Assembly: GCA_963593685.1 (NCBI GenBank)
Contig: CAVBBP010000023.1
Location: forward strand, 1 to 38,614
Length of the DNA: 38,614 nucleotides
Reading direction: 5' to 3'
Source: W0P28-013 sp963593685
Lineage (GTDB): Bacteria; Bacteroidota; Bacteroidia; Bacteroidales; Paludibacteraceae
Positions 8,958-17,213 of the stretch are shown here, piece by piece. The stretch's first letter is position 1. Every line of letters starts with the position of its first letter. The notes under the pieces were generated by a model. That model saw only the letters and a list, made by a program, of their open reading frames with translations. It ran no database searches and was not told the origin of the DNA. Both the position numbers and the translations under genes were made by a program.

Positions 8958-9365
8958 ATTGTCGGCATTTTGAACGTCGCAATTATTATTCATTTTACTC
9001 GGACGCACTCGGTGCGTCCCTACACTATCAATTATCAATTATTTTTGTCTATGCTCTATCTTCTATGTTCTTAAAATCTTGTCTTGCTACTTGTATCTTG
9101 CTACTTGCTACTATTATTCATTATTCATTATTCATTATTTATTGTCAATTGTCTTGGCAACCCCTCCGCTTCGCTCGTCCCCTTACAAAGGGGACAGGTT
9201 CGCGTTGGTGTTGGTATTTTACATCTCCCCTTTTCAAGGGGAGTACCTGCGGAGCAGGGGTAGGGTTTTGTTTTAATTTAAGAATTTTGAATTTAGAATT
9301 ATGAATTTGGGGCATTCAAAAGTGTTGCAATTTTCAAATAATTTTGTCAATTTGAAATTTGAAAT

Positions 9366-9380
9366 TGCGGCTCTGCCGCA
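9366..9380 (-). terminator. Candidate terminator hairpin TGCGGC-AGA-GCCGCA
   Basis: Begins 7 nt after the ligA stop; perfect 6-bp stem, 3-nt loop, followed on the minus strand by ATTTCAAATTTC. It is the third copy of the element also found at 1275-1289 and 4986-5000. Confidence 0.5.
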
Positions 9381-9387
9381 CCATTCC

Positions 9388-11397
9388 TCACTCCTCATTC
9401 CTCATTCCTAACCTATCAAGGAATTCCTCTTCGCTTACGATTTTTACGCCCAATTTTTCGGCTTTTTCGAGTTTGGCGGGGCCCATATTGTCGCCAGCCA
9501 GAATGAAACTCGTGGTGCCGCTCACCGAGCCGACATTTTTGCCGCCATGCTGTTCGATGATGGCTTTGTATTCGTCGCGCGAGTGGTGGTGAAACACGCC
9601 GCTTATCACTATCGAAAGTCCTTTCAATGTGTCCGAAATGGGGGCGGCACTTTCGGTCATCTCCATTTGCAGACCGTAGCCACGCAGCCGCTCCACCAGT
9701 TGCTGATGTTCGGGTTTGGCAAAGTAGGCGCGCACGCTTTGGGCGATGCTTTCGCCAATGTCGGGTACGGCCATCAGTTGGTCGAGCGTGGCGGCCGCCA
9801 GTGCGTCGATAGAGCGAAACGCCGCCGCCAGTTTTTTTGCCACAGTTTCGCCCACATAGCGTATGCCCAGGGCGAACAGCACGCGCGGAAACGGCACCTG
9901 TTTCGACGCTTCGATGCCTGCCCGTATGTTGTGCGCCGATTTTGCGCCAAGGCGTTCCAGTCGCGCCAAATCGGGTGCTTTCAGTGCGTAGATGTCCGCC
10001 ACATTGTGCAGCAAACCGTTGTCGTAGAGTAGGGCGATGGTCTCTTCGCCCAGTCCGTCGATGTTCATGGCTTTGCGACTGACAAAATGTTCCATCTTGC
10101 CTTTGATTTGTGGCGGACAGCCGTCCTCGTTGGGGCAGTAGTGCGCCGCCTCGTTGTCGTCGCGCACCAGCGGCGTGCCGCATTCGGGGCAGATTTTTGC
10201 AAATCCCACTTTGTCGCCAATCATGATGCGCGCATCGCAATCGACACCAGTAATTTTCGGAATTATTTCGCCGCCTTTTTCCACATAAACCATATCGCCG
10301 ATGTGCAGGTCGAGCCCAGCGATGATGTCGGCATTGTGCAACGAAGCGCGTTTTACCACAGTGCCCGACAGTTGCACTGGGTCGAGGTTGGCCACAGGCG
10401 TAATCACACCCGTGCGTCCCACTTGGTAACTCACCGAGTTGAGGCGCGTGCAAGCGCGTTCGGCTTGGAACTTGTAGGCGATGGCCCAGCGCGGCGATTT
10501 GGCGGTGTAGCCCAACGCTTTTTGTTGCCGCAACGCATTGACTTTCAGTACCATACCGTCGGTAGCCACAGGCAGATTTTTGCGCTCGGTGTCCCAATAG
10601 TCGATATAGTCCAAAATCTCCTGCAACGAGGTGCATTTTTTCATTGCGTCCGACACTTTGAAGCCCCAAGCGGCGGCGTGTTGCAGATTTTCGTAGTGCG
10701 TCTGCGCTGGCAACTCCTCGCCGAGCAGATAGTAGAGATAGGCATCGAGTTGTCGGCGTGCCACCTCGGCCGAATTTTGCATTTTCAGCGTGCCGCTGGC
10801 GGCATTGCGTGGGTTGGCAAGGAGCGGCTCTTCTTGCGCCTCGCGTTCGGCGTTCAGTTTTTCGAACACTGCCCACGGCATCAGTATCTCGCCACGAATT
10901 TCGAACTCTTTTGGATAGTCCGTGCCGTGCAAGCGCAGCGGAATGGAGCGTATGGTGCGCACATTGGCTGTTACATCGTCGCCGCGCACGCCGTCGCCGC
11001 GCGTAACGGCCTGCACCAGTGCGCCATCGCGGTAGATGAGCGAGATGGAAGTGCCGTCGTATTTCAGTTCGCACACCACTTCGAACGGCTCGTTCAACCC
11101 TTTGCGCACACGCTCGTACCATTCGGCCACATCGGCTTCGGAGTAGGTGTTGGCCAGCGAGAGCATAGGGTAGCGGTGTTCCACCTGCACAAAAGCGGCG
11201 TTCAGGTCGCTACCAACGCGTTGCGTGGGCGAATTTGGGTCGAAAAATTCGGGATTTTCGGCTTCCAATCGCTGCAATTCGTGCATTTTTGCATCGAACT
11301 CAAAGTCGCTGATAGTCGGGCTGTTCAGCACATAATAGTTGTAGTTGTGCTGGTTCAACTCGCTGCGCAAACGCTCAATCTCTTCTCGTGTGGTCAT
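9388..11397 (-). CDS. ligA: NAD-dependent DNA ligase LigA
   Basis: Seals nicks in replication and repair using NAD+. At 669 aa it is full length. Domains in order: Ia/adenylation domain with the nucleophilic lysine in CELKYDGTSI (K112); OB fold; four-cysteine zinc finger (CPECGTPLV, then YCPNEDGC, about residues 405-430); helix-hairpin-helix region (MNIDGLGEETI, LERLGAKSA, VPDIGESIA); and a C-terminal BRCT domain (VISGVFHHHSRDEYKAII, VGSVSGTTSFILAG). The start is ATG at 11397. A -7 box lies about 30 nt upstream, back to back with that of the methyltransferase gene. Confidence 0.97.
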   Translation of the reverse strand: MTTREEIERLRSELNQHNYNYYVLNSPTISDFEFDAKMHELQRLEAENPEFFDPNSPTQRVGSDLNAAFVQVEHRYPMLSLANTYSEADVAEWYERVRKGLNEPFEVVCELKYDGTSISLIYRDGALVQAVTRGDGVRGDDVTANVRTIRSIPLRLHGTDYPKEFEIRGEILMPWAVFEKLNAEREAQEEPLLANPRNAASGTLKMQNSAEVARRQLDAYLYYLLGEELPAQTHYENLQHAAAWGFKVSDAMKKCTSLQEILDYIDYWDTERKNLPVATDGMVLKVNALRQQKALGYTAKSPRWAIAYKFQAERACTRLNSVSYQVGRTGVITPVANLDPVQLSGTVVKRASLHNADIIAGLDLHIGDMVYVEKGGEIIPKITGVDCDARIMIGDKVGFAKICPECGTPLVRDDNEAAHYCPNEDGCPPQIKGKMEHFVSRKAMNIDGLGEETIALLYDNGLLHNVADIYALKAPDLARLERLGAKSAHNIRAGIEASKQVPFPRVLFALGIRYVGETVAKKLAAAFRSIDALAAATLDQLMAVPDIGESIAQSVRAYFAKPEHQQLVERLRGYGLQMEMTESAAPISDTLKGLSIVISGVFHHHSRDEYKAIIEQHGGKNVGSVSGTTSFILAGDNMGPAKLEKAEKLGVKIVSEEEFLDRLGMRNEE

Positions 11398-11427
11398 GCC
11401 TTGTCGAAATGTAGTCGGTTTAACCTA

Positions 11428-11435
11428 CAAAGATA
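11428..11435 (-). promoter_or_regulatory. Bacteroidota -7 box for ligA
   Basis: TATCTTTG on the minus strand, 31 nt before the ligA ATG, matches the TAnnTTTG consensus. The -33 region is weak. Confidence 0.6.
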
Positions 11436-11689
11436 GCGTTTTTTTACGAAAATGCAGATTTTTGTAGCGAAAATTTGCAGAAAAGAGCAGATTTCCCCCC
11501 TAAAAACAAAGAAACTTAGAAATACAGAAATAAAAATTGCGGCAGCAATTTTGAAAAACCAGAAATTAGAAATTAGAAATTAGAAATTAGAAATAAAAAA
11601 TCGCTTGAACAAGAAACGGACGCGCACGCAGTGGGTGCTGCTTTTGTGGAAGAGATTTTAGTGGGTTGGGTAGTTTGCGCAAAAAAGTG

Positions 11690-11697
11690 TATCTTTG
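11690..11697 (+). promoter_or_regulatory. Bacteroidota -7 box for the DNA methyltransferase gene
   Basis: TATCTTTG lies 18 nt before the ATG at 11715, implying a very short leader. A TTGG at the -33 distance is a partial match. The 317-bp gap between ligA and this gene otherwise holds poly-A-rich sequence and TTAGAAATTAGAAA repeats (11565-11595). Confidence 0.6.
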
Positions 11698-11714
11698 TAG
11701 TTTGAACTAAAAAG

Positions 11715-13049
11715 ATGTCCGAGCCGATGAGGACGGTGAAATTCATAGACCTTTTTGCTGGTATTGGAGGCATTCGCAGGGGTTTTGAGGCTGCATTCAA
11801 CAAGTGTGGTTACAAGACGGAGTGCGTGATGACCTCCGAAATCAAACCTCATGCGCAGAAAGTTTTGGCGGCGAACTATCGCAACGAAGAGATACACGGC
11901 GACATCACGCACATCGATGCTCAAGCGATTCCAGATTTCGATTTTCTTTTGGGCGGATTTCCTTGTCAAGCGTTTTCGTATGCAGGCAAACGGCTTGGAT
12001 TTCAGGACACGCGCGGCACGCTGTTTTTTGAGGTCGAACGGATTCTCAAAGAGAAACGCCCCTACGGATTTATTCTCGAAAATGTAGAAGGGCTGGTTAC
12101 GCACGACCGAGAAGATGCACGCAAACCCATTGGCAAAACGCTCGAAGTGATTATCGGCAATTTGGAGGCACTCGGCTATCGTGTAACTTGGTGCGTGCTG
12201 AACTCAAAAAACTTTGGCGTGGCTCAAGAGCGCAAACGCATATACATTGTTGGCACGCACGACGAAAAAATTTCGCTCGACAATTTTGCAATTCAGCACG
12301 CCACGCTCGGCGACATTCTCGAAACTGGGCAGCCAACCATCGACACGCCATTCACGCAACTTTTGATGGCACATTTTTCGCCCGAAAAATTGTATGGAAA
12401 AAGCATCAAAGACAAACGCGGTGGTGCCGACAACATTCACAGTTGGGACATCGCACTGAAAGGGACGGTGAGCGACGAGCAGAAAAAACTGCTGAATATG
12501 ATGGCACACGAACGCCGCAAAAAGAAATGGGCTGCAATGCACGACATAGCGTGGATGGACGGAATGCCGCTGACCACCGAAATGATAGAAGAGTTTTATC
12601 GGAACGACCATTTGGCGGAGATGCTCGACGACCTTGTGGCGAAAGGCTATTTGAAAAAAGAGTACCCGAAAAATATCGTAACCGAAAACACCGTTTTTGG
12701 CGAGCGAAAAATAAGAGTTCAGGACAAAACCAAGAAAATCGGCTACAACATTGTGGCGGGAAAATTGAGTTTCGAGATAAACAAAATACTTGATCCACAA
12801 GGAATTACGCCGACACTTGTGGCAATGGACATGAAAAAACTTTTCGTTGTCGATGGCGGCGGTGTGCGGCCACTGACTTTGCGCGAAGGGTTGCGGTTGT
12901 TTGGCTATCCCGACGATTTTCAGTTTCCTGTAACCCAAGCAGAAGGCTTCGATTTGTTGGGCAATACGGTTGTAGTTCCCGTGATTGCCGCCGTCGCCGA
13001 GCGCATGGCGCAGGCATATACTCACCACCTAAATGCTGAAAAACAATGA
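11715..13049 (+). CDS. DNA (cytosine-5-)-methyltransferase
   Basis: Methylates C5 of cytosine in a short recognition site using S-adenosylmethionine. The 444-aa protein shows the ordered C5-MTase motifs: I FIDLFAGIGGIRRGFE (residues 10-25), IV GGFPCQAFS with catalytic C84, VI ENVEG (about 122-126), VIII QERKRIYIVG (about 175), and IX/X near the C-terminus (TLREGLRLFGYP and LLGNTVVVPVIAAVA). The region between VIII and IX is the target-recognition domain; it gives no hint of the site. An in-frame ATG at 11727 is an alternative start. It overlaps by ATGA with a short remnant (13046-13147) that could be the former restriction partner. No intact restriction enzyme is in the window, so it is at present solitary. 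Confidence 0.95.
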   Translation: MSEPMRTVKFIDLFAGIGGIRRGFEAAFNKCGYKTECVMTSEIKPHAQKVLAANYRNEEIHGDITHIDAQAIPDFDFLLGGFPCQAFSYAGKRLGFQDTRGTLFFEVERILKEKRPYGFILENVEGLVTHDREDARKPIGKTLEVIIGNLEALGYRVTWCVLNSKNFGVAQERKRIYIVGTHDEKISLDNFAIQHATLGDILETGQPTIDTPFTQLLMAHFSPEKLYGKSIKDKRGGADNIHSWDIALKGTVSDEQKKLLNMMAHERRKKKWAAMHDIAWMDGMPLTTEMIEEFYRNDHLAEMLDDLVAKGYLKKEYPKNIVTENTVFGERKIRVQDKTKKIGYNIVAGKLSFEINKILDPQGITPTLVAMDMKKLFVVDGGGVRPLTLREGLRLFGYPDDFQFPVTQAEGFDLLGNTVVVPVIAAVAERMAQAYTHHLNAEKQ

Positions 13050-13147
13050 GTGCCGCAGAAAAAGTTTACAAAGCACACTACGGAAAAGCACTAATTTTGC
13101 CGCGTTGGAACGATATAAAAGAGAAATACAAAGCGAGAGAAAAGTAA
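13046..13147 (+). pseudogene. Short remnant, possibly N-terminus of the partner restriction enzyme
   Basis: A 33-codon frame beginning MSAAEKVYKAHYGKALILPR and ending at TAA 13145-13147. Its ATG overlaps the methyltransferase stop as ATGA, the usual arrangement for a translationally coupled partner gene. Composition is like real protein (Lys, Tyr, Trp, no low complexity). Type II restriction enzyme genes often follow their methyltransferase in this way, so I infer a deleted endonuclease gene. It could also be an intact tiny gene. Confidence 0.4.
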
Positions 13148-13152
13148 CGACG

Positions 13153-14160
13153 ATGCAGCGTTTTTACCTTATTTTCTTACTGACAATCAGCGCATTGTGC
13201 GGTTGTGAGCGGTTGAAAGAGCCGAGCAATCCCATTGTGTTCGAGGCGTGTGCGGCTATGCCCGAGGGGCGAACGGCAGCCATGGCGTTTGCGGTAGGCG
13301 ACAAAGCCTACATTTTTGGCGGACGCACCTTGAGTAGCGATGCTTGCAAACAGCACCCCGAAGGCTACCCGACGACCGTGTGGCAGTACGACACCGCTGC
13401 CAATGCGTGGAGCAACCTCGGCGAAGTGCCGTTTGGCGGTCGTGTGCATGCGGCAGCGCAGGTGGTCGGCGACCGAGTTTATGTGGGATTGGGCTTCAGT
13501 GGCGGCATCTACAACACAGCGAACTACCGCCGCGACTGGTGGTGCTACACGCCAGCCACGCACAGTTGGCAGCAGTTGGACAGTTTCCCGAACGACTACA
13601 CCGATGCCTGCGTCGTGTATCATCTCGATGGGAAAATCTACGCCTGCCACGGATTTGGCACTTACGGCTATTCGCGCCAGATAGCGCAATACGACATTGC
13701 CAGCGACAAATGGACGCTTTACACCGACAACTACAAGCGTGCGCCATCGGTAATCAGTGCTGTAGGCGCGCAAGTGGGCGACCGCTGTTTTTTGGGCAGC
13801 GGCTGGAACGCCGACAAACTGAATGTGCGCCAGTGGTACGAGTTCGACCCTGCGAGCGACAGTTGGCACGAGCGCAAAAAACTGCCAGCAGGGCGCGTTT
13901 TGTCCGCTGTAACGACCAGCCAACAGGGCATCTTTGTGCTGGGCGGGCGACATTTTGGCGGTTCGCTCACCACAGGAAAAGTGTACGACGAAGTGCTCGA
14001 ATACAATATCGACAGCGATGAATGGCTGCTGCGCGGACATCTGCCCGGCGGCGCACGAGAAAATGCCGTGGCATTCACCATTGGCAAGAAACATTTTGTC
14101 GGGCTTGGCAACGATGCCGATGAAGAGATTTTGAACGACCTGCACGCATGGCACGAATGA
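13153..14160 (+). CDS. Kelch-repeat beta-propeller lipoprotein
   Basis: A 335-aa protein with a lipoprotein signal peptide: MQRFYLIFLLTISALCGC, lipid-attachment Cys at about 18. The rest is a kelch-type propeller with repeated G-[A/D]-[K/R]-x-Y-[I/V]-x-G-G and W-x-x-L blades, for example VGDKAYIFGG, TVWQYDTAANAWSNL, DRVYVGLG, QIAQYDIASDKWTLY and GIFVLGGRHFGG; roughly six blades. Kelch propellers bind proteins or glycans; some process sialic acid, but nothing here proves that. I chose ATG 13153 because it gives the lipobox. The gene overlaps the start of the Wzi-like gene by 13 nt (or ATGA at 14157), so the two are coupled. Confidence 0.85.
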   Translation: MQRFYLIFLLTISALCGCERLKEPSNPIVFEACAAMPEGRTAAMAFAVGDKAYIFGGRTLSSDACKQHPEGYPTTVWQYDTAANAWSNLGEVPFGGRVHAAAQVVGDRVYVGLGFSGGIYNTANYRRDWWCYTPATHSWQQLDSFPNDYTDACVVYHLDGKIYACHGFGTYGYSRQIAQYDIASDKWTLYTDNYKRAPSVISAVGAQVGDRCFLGSGWNADKLNVRQWYEFDPASDSWHERKKLPAGRVLSAVTTSQQGIFVLGGRHFGGSLTTGKVYDEVLEYNIDSDEWLLRGHLPGGARENAVAFTIGKKHFVGLGNDADEEILNDLHAWHE

Positions 14161-15614
14161 GAGAGATAGCGTTTGCGGCGGCACTTTGCGTTGCCCTGCC
14201 CGCCTTGGCGTGGAAGCCGTGGCCGCTGCCCATGGATTCGGCCGACCGAGCGCAGGACACCATTATGTATGGCGCAATGCTCACCGCCGTAACATCGACA
14301 GGCGACTATGCGCCATTTTGGCTGCAAACCAACCGCAATGGTGCAATTTCGTACCGACCACACAGCGGCAATTTGAGCGCATACATCGGCAAGGAAGCCA
14401 CACGCCCCAACCGCTGGTGGGACTACGATTTCGGGCTCGAACTGGTGGGGCAACTGCACACCAAAGGCGGCACAGGATTTTTGCAGCAGTGCTACGGCCA
14501 TGTGCGGCTCTATGTGTTCGACATCACCGCTGGCATAAAGCCCGAAACATTTGGAAATCAGGACACTGAACTGTCGAGCGGCGGTTTTCTCTTCTCGCAA
14601 AATGCACACCCGATTCCGCGCATCACCGTCGGAATTGATAGATGGACGGCGTTTCCGTTTACCTATGGCTATTTGGAGGTGAAAGGCGGCATTACACACG
14701 GCTGGTTTGCCGACAATGAGTATGTCAAAAACGGCTATCTGCACTACAAATTTGTAGGCGGACGGCTCGGCGGACAGTTGCCTGTGAACATCAGTTACGA
14801 ATTTCATCACGCAGCGCAATGGGGCGGCACATCGCCCGTTTATGGCGATTTGGGCAATTCGCTCAAAGATTGGTTGCACGCCTTTTCGGCCAAAGCGGGC
14901 GGCACCATGGCCAACGACCAACTGAATGCGCAAGGCAACCACCTTGGGTCGCAAAATGTGGGGCTGGACATCAAGTGGAAAGATTGGAAAATTTCGGCCT
15001 ACTGGCAAAATCTGTTCGAAGATGGTCCGATAAAACTGATTGGCACCTCGATGAACGCGCCCGACGGCGTTTGGGGTGTGGTCGTTTCGCAAAAACGGTG
15101 GCCGTTTATCGACAAAATCTGCTACGAATTTGTGCAGACCACTGACCAATCGGGGCCGTATCACGACCGCGACGGACTGGTGTTTGGCGGCAGCGACAAC
15201 TATTTTCAGAACGGCATCTACCGCAACGGCTGGAACTATTTTCGGCGCACCATCGGTACACCGTTCATCACCTCGCCTGTGTATAACGCCGATGACAAAA
15301 TCATCTACACGCTCAACAACCGCGTGGTGGCGCACTATTTCGCACTGAAAGGCGACATTTACGGATTTCGCTATCGTGCTTTGGCATCGTATGCAAAAAA
15401 TTATGGCACTTACAGCACAGGCGATGCAACATTTTCGACCAATACTGCATTATTATTAGAGGTAACCAAACTTGTGCCGCAGGCGTGGGGTTTGGAATTT
15501 TCGCTGTCGCTGGCGGCCGATTTTGGCACGCAGTTTGGCAACGATTTTGGCGTGATGGTGAGCATCGCCAAGCGCGGAATTATCTGGAGTAGCAACAAAA
15601 AATCAACAAAATAG
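14148..15614 (+). CDS. Outer-membrane capsule/surface-polysaccharide assembly protein (Wzi family)
   Basis: A 488-aa predicted outer-membrane beta-barrel with signal peptide (AFAAALCVALPALA). The body is an alternating amphipathic strand pattern rich in Trp, Tyr and Gly, with Wzi-family-like strings such as YAPFWLQTNRNG, GLELVGQLHTKGG, AYWQNLFEDG and NNRVVAHYFALKG. Wzi-type proteins sit in the outer membrane and help attach or assemble surface glycan. Starts at 14148 and 14157 are both possible; 14157 gives an exact ATGA overlap with the kelch gene. It opens a run of lipopolysaccharide genes, which fits a role in surface glycan. Confidence 0.8.
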   Translation: MARMREIAFAAALCVALPALAWKPWPLPMDSADRAQDTIMYGAMLTAVTSTGDYAPFWLQTNRNGAISYRPHSGNLSAYIGKEATRPNRWWDYDFGLELVGQLHTKGGTGFLQQCYGHVRLYVFDITAGIKPETFGNQDTELSSGGFLFSQNAHPIPRITVGIDRWTAFPFTYGYLEVKGGITHGWFADNEYVKNGYLHYKFVGGRLGGQLPVNISYEFHHAAQWGGTSPVYGDLGNSLKDWLHAFSAKAGGTMANDQLNAQGNHLGSQNVGLDIKWKDWKISAYWQNLFEDGPIKLIGTSMNAPDGVWGVVVSQKRWPFIDKICYEFVQTTDQSGPYHDRDGLVFGGSDNYFQNGIYRNGWNYFRRTIGTPFITSPVYNADDKIIYTLNNRVVAHYFALKGDIYGFRYRALASYAKNYGTYSTGDATFSTNTALLLEVTKLVPQAWGLEFSLSLAADFGTQFGNDFGVMVSIAKRGIIWSSNKKSTK

Positions 15615-15617
15615 ACC

Positions 15618-16223
15618 ATGACATTTGTAGAATTGAGCAACAAAATTTTCGACGAAGCAGTTGTCGATTACCACAAAACGGACTGCGTCGATCAGCCGAT
15701 AGCCAACCCCTATCCGCTGAAAAGTATCGAGTATTATCTCTATCTGAAAAACTGGATCGACACCGTGCAGTGGCACTTGGAGGACATCATCCGTGACCCG
15801 CAAATCGACCCTGTGGAGGCGTTGGCACTCAAGCGGCGCATCGACAAATCGAACCAAGACCGCACCGACCTTGTGGAACTCATCGACAGTTATTTTTGGG
15901 ATAAATATCACGCCGTAGGAACGGCTGCTGACGCCAAAATCAACACCGAAAGTCCTGCGTGGGCCATCGACCGTTTGAGCATTTTACACCTGAAAATCTA
16001 CCACATGCAGGCCGAAGTGAGCCGCACCGATGTGAGCGAGGCGCACAAAGCGCAGTGCCAAGCCAAACTGAATGTGCTGTTGGAGCAGAAAACCGACCTT
16101 TCGACCGCCATCGACCAACTGTTGGCAGATTTCGAGGCAGGCACGAAAAAGATGAAGGTGTACAAACAGATGAAAATGTACAACGACCCCGAACTGAACC
16201 CTGTTCTCTACGGGCAGAAATAG
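15618..16223 (+). CDS. DUF4254 protein
   Basis: A 201-aa mainly helical cytoplasmic protein without signal peptide. Strings such as NPYPLKSIEYYLYLKNWIDT, RRIDKSNQDRTDLVE and RLSILHLKIYHM match my memory of the DUF4254 family, which accompanies lipopolysaccharide glycosyltransferases in Bacteroidota. Function unknown. The gene ends one base before the GT9 start and follows the Wzi-like gene by 3 nt, so it is clearly within the operon. Confidence 0.8.
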   Translation: MTFVELSNKIFDEAVVDYHKTDCVDQPIANPYPLKSIEYYLYLKNWIDTVQWHLEDIIRDPQIDPVEALALKRRIDKSNQDRTDLVELIDSYFWDKYHAVGTAADAKINTESPAWAIDRLSILHLKIYHMQAEVSRTDVSEAHKAQCQAKLNVLLEQKTDLSTAIDQLLADFEAGTKKMKVYKQMKMYNDPELNPVLYGQK

Positions 16224-17213
16224 ATGAAGCGCATTCTCGTCATACGGTTTTCGGCGTTGGGCGATGTGGCGATGGCAGTGCCTGTGGTGCAGGCGTTGGC
16301 GCAGCAGCACCCCGATTTGGACATCACCTTTTTGAGCAAACGCATGTGCGCGCCGCTGTTCGCCCGAATGCCGCAAAATGTCCATTTTGTCGGTATCGAG
16401 CCGCAGGCGTTGCAGAGTTTCGGAAATCTGAAAGCGTTTGTTGCTAACGAATTGAATATCAAACAGTTCGACTATGTGGCTGACCTGCACAGCGTGTTGC
16501 GGTCGTTTTATATCAAGTGGAGAGCGTGGCTGCACGGCGCAAAAATAGCCACCATCGACAAGGGACACCCCGCCAAACGCCGCCTAACGCGTGCGCACTG
16601 CAAACGCTTGGTGCCGCTAAAAAATTCGACGGAGCGTTACGCCGATGTGCTGCAACGGCTCGGACTGGCCGTTACGCTCGATTTCACATCGCTGTTTGCC
16701 ACGAAACCCGACTCGCGCCACTGGGTGGGATTTGCGCCATTTGCGCGGCATAAAGGCAAAATTTATCCGACGGAAAAGAGCGAAAAAGTGGTAGAACTGC
16801 TGTCGCAGCGCGGCTGGACGGTCTATCTGTTTGGCAACGGCGAACGCGAAAAAACGCTGTTGGAGAGTTGGGCGGCGAAATACCCGAATGTCGTCTGCAC
16901 GGCTGGAAAATCGACTTTGCAGGACGAATTGGAACTGATGAACGCCCTAGATGTGATGGTTTCGATGGATTCGGCCAACATGCATTTGGCATCGCTTGCC
17001 GCCACGCCTGTGGTGAGCATTTGGGGCGCAACGCACCCATACGCTGGCTTTATGGGCTGGCACCAAAGCATGGACAACGCCGTGCAACTCGACCTGCCCT
17101 GCCGCCCCTGCTCGACCTTTGGCAACAAGCCGTGCCGCTACGGCGATTATCGCTGCCTTACGGGAATCGCACCAGAAATGATTGTTGAAAAAGTGGAGAA
17201 AATTGCCCAATGA
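16224..17213 (+). CDS. Glycosyltransferase family 9 (heptosyltransferase-like)
   Basis: A 329-aa GT-B enzyme of the ADP-heptose:LPS heptosyltransferase type. The N-terminus RILVIRFSALGDVAMAVPVV is the classic GT9 opening, and the C-terminal nucleotide-binding half has MVSMDSANMHLASLAATPVV and VSIWGATHPYAGF. It probably transfers a sugar in the inner lipopolysaccharide core at the cytoplasmic face of the inner membrane. The sugar cannot be read from sequence. The gene overlaps the next one by ATGA. Confidence 0.9.
   Translation: MKRILVIRFSALGDVAMAVPVVQALAQQHPDLDITFLSKRMCAPLFARMPQNVHFVGIEPQALQSFGNLKAFVANELNIKQFDYVADLHSVLRSFYIKWRAWLHGAKIATIDKGHPAKRRLTRAHCKRLVPLKNSTERYADVLQRLGLAVTLDFTSLFATKPDSRHWVGFAPFARHKGKIYPTEKSEKVVELLSQRGWTVYLFGNGEREKTLLESWAAKYPNVVCTAGKSTLQDELELMNALDVMVSMDSANMHLASLAATPVVSIWGATHPYAGFMGWHQSMDNAVQLDLPCRPCSTFGNKPCRYGDYRCLTGIAPEMIVEKVEKIAQ

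Larger units (their letters stand above)
8857..9387. repeat. 531-bp intergenic repeat mosaic with several triloop palindromes
   Basis: No gene. It contains an 8-bp tandem array of TTTCAGAG (8865-8957) and four perfect short hairpins: GGACGCAC-TCG-GTGCGTCC (9001-9019), GTCCCCTT-ACA-AAGGGGAC (9177-9195), CTCCCCTT-TTC-AAGGGGAG (9225-9243) and CCTGC-GGA-GCAGG (9246-9258). TTGCTACT and ATTCATT word repeats lie between them. The terminator-like hairpin after ligA is at 9366-9380. It resembles REP/MITE-type intergenic DNA. Confidence 0.65.

Noticed and set aside
8813..9304. 163-codon plus-strand frame rich in FQSFRVS
   Set aside because: It is a translation of the TTTCAGAG array and other intergenic repeats.
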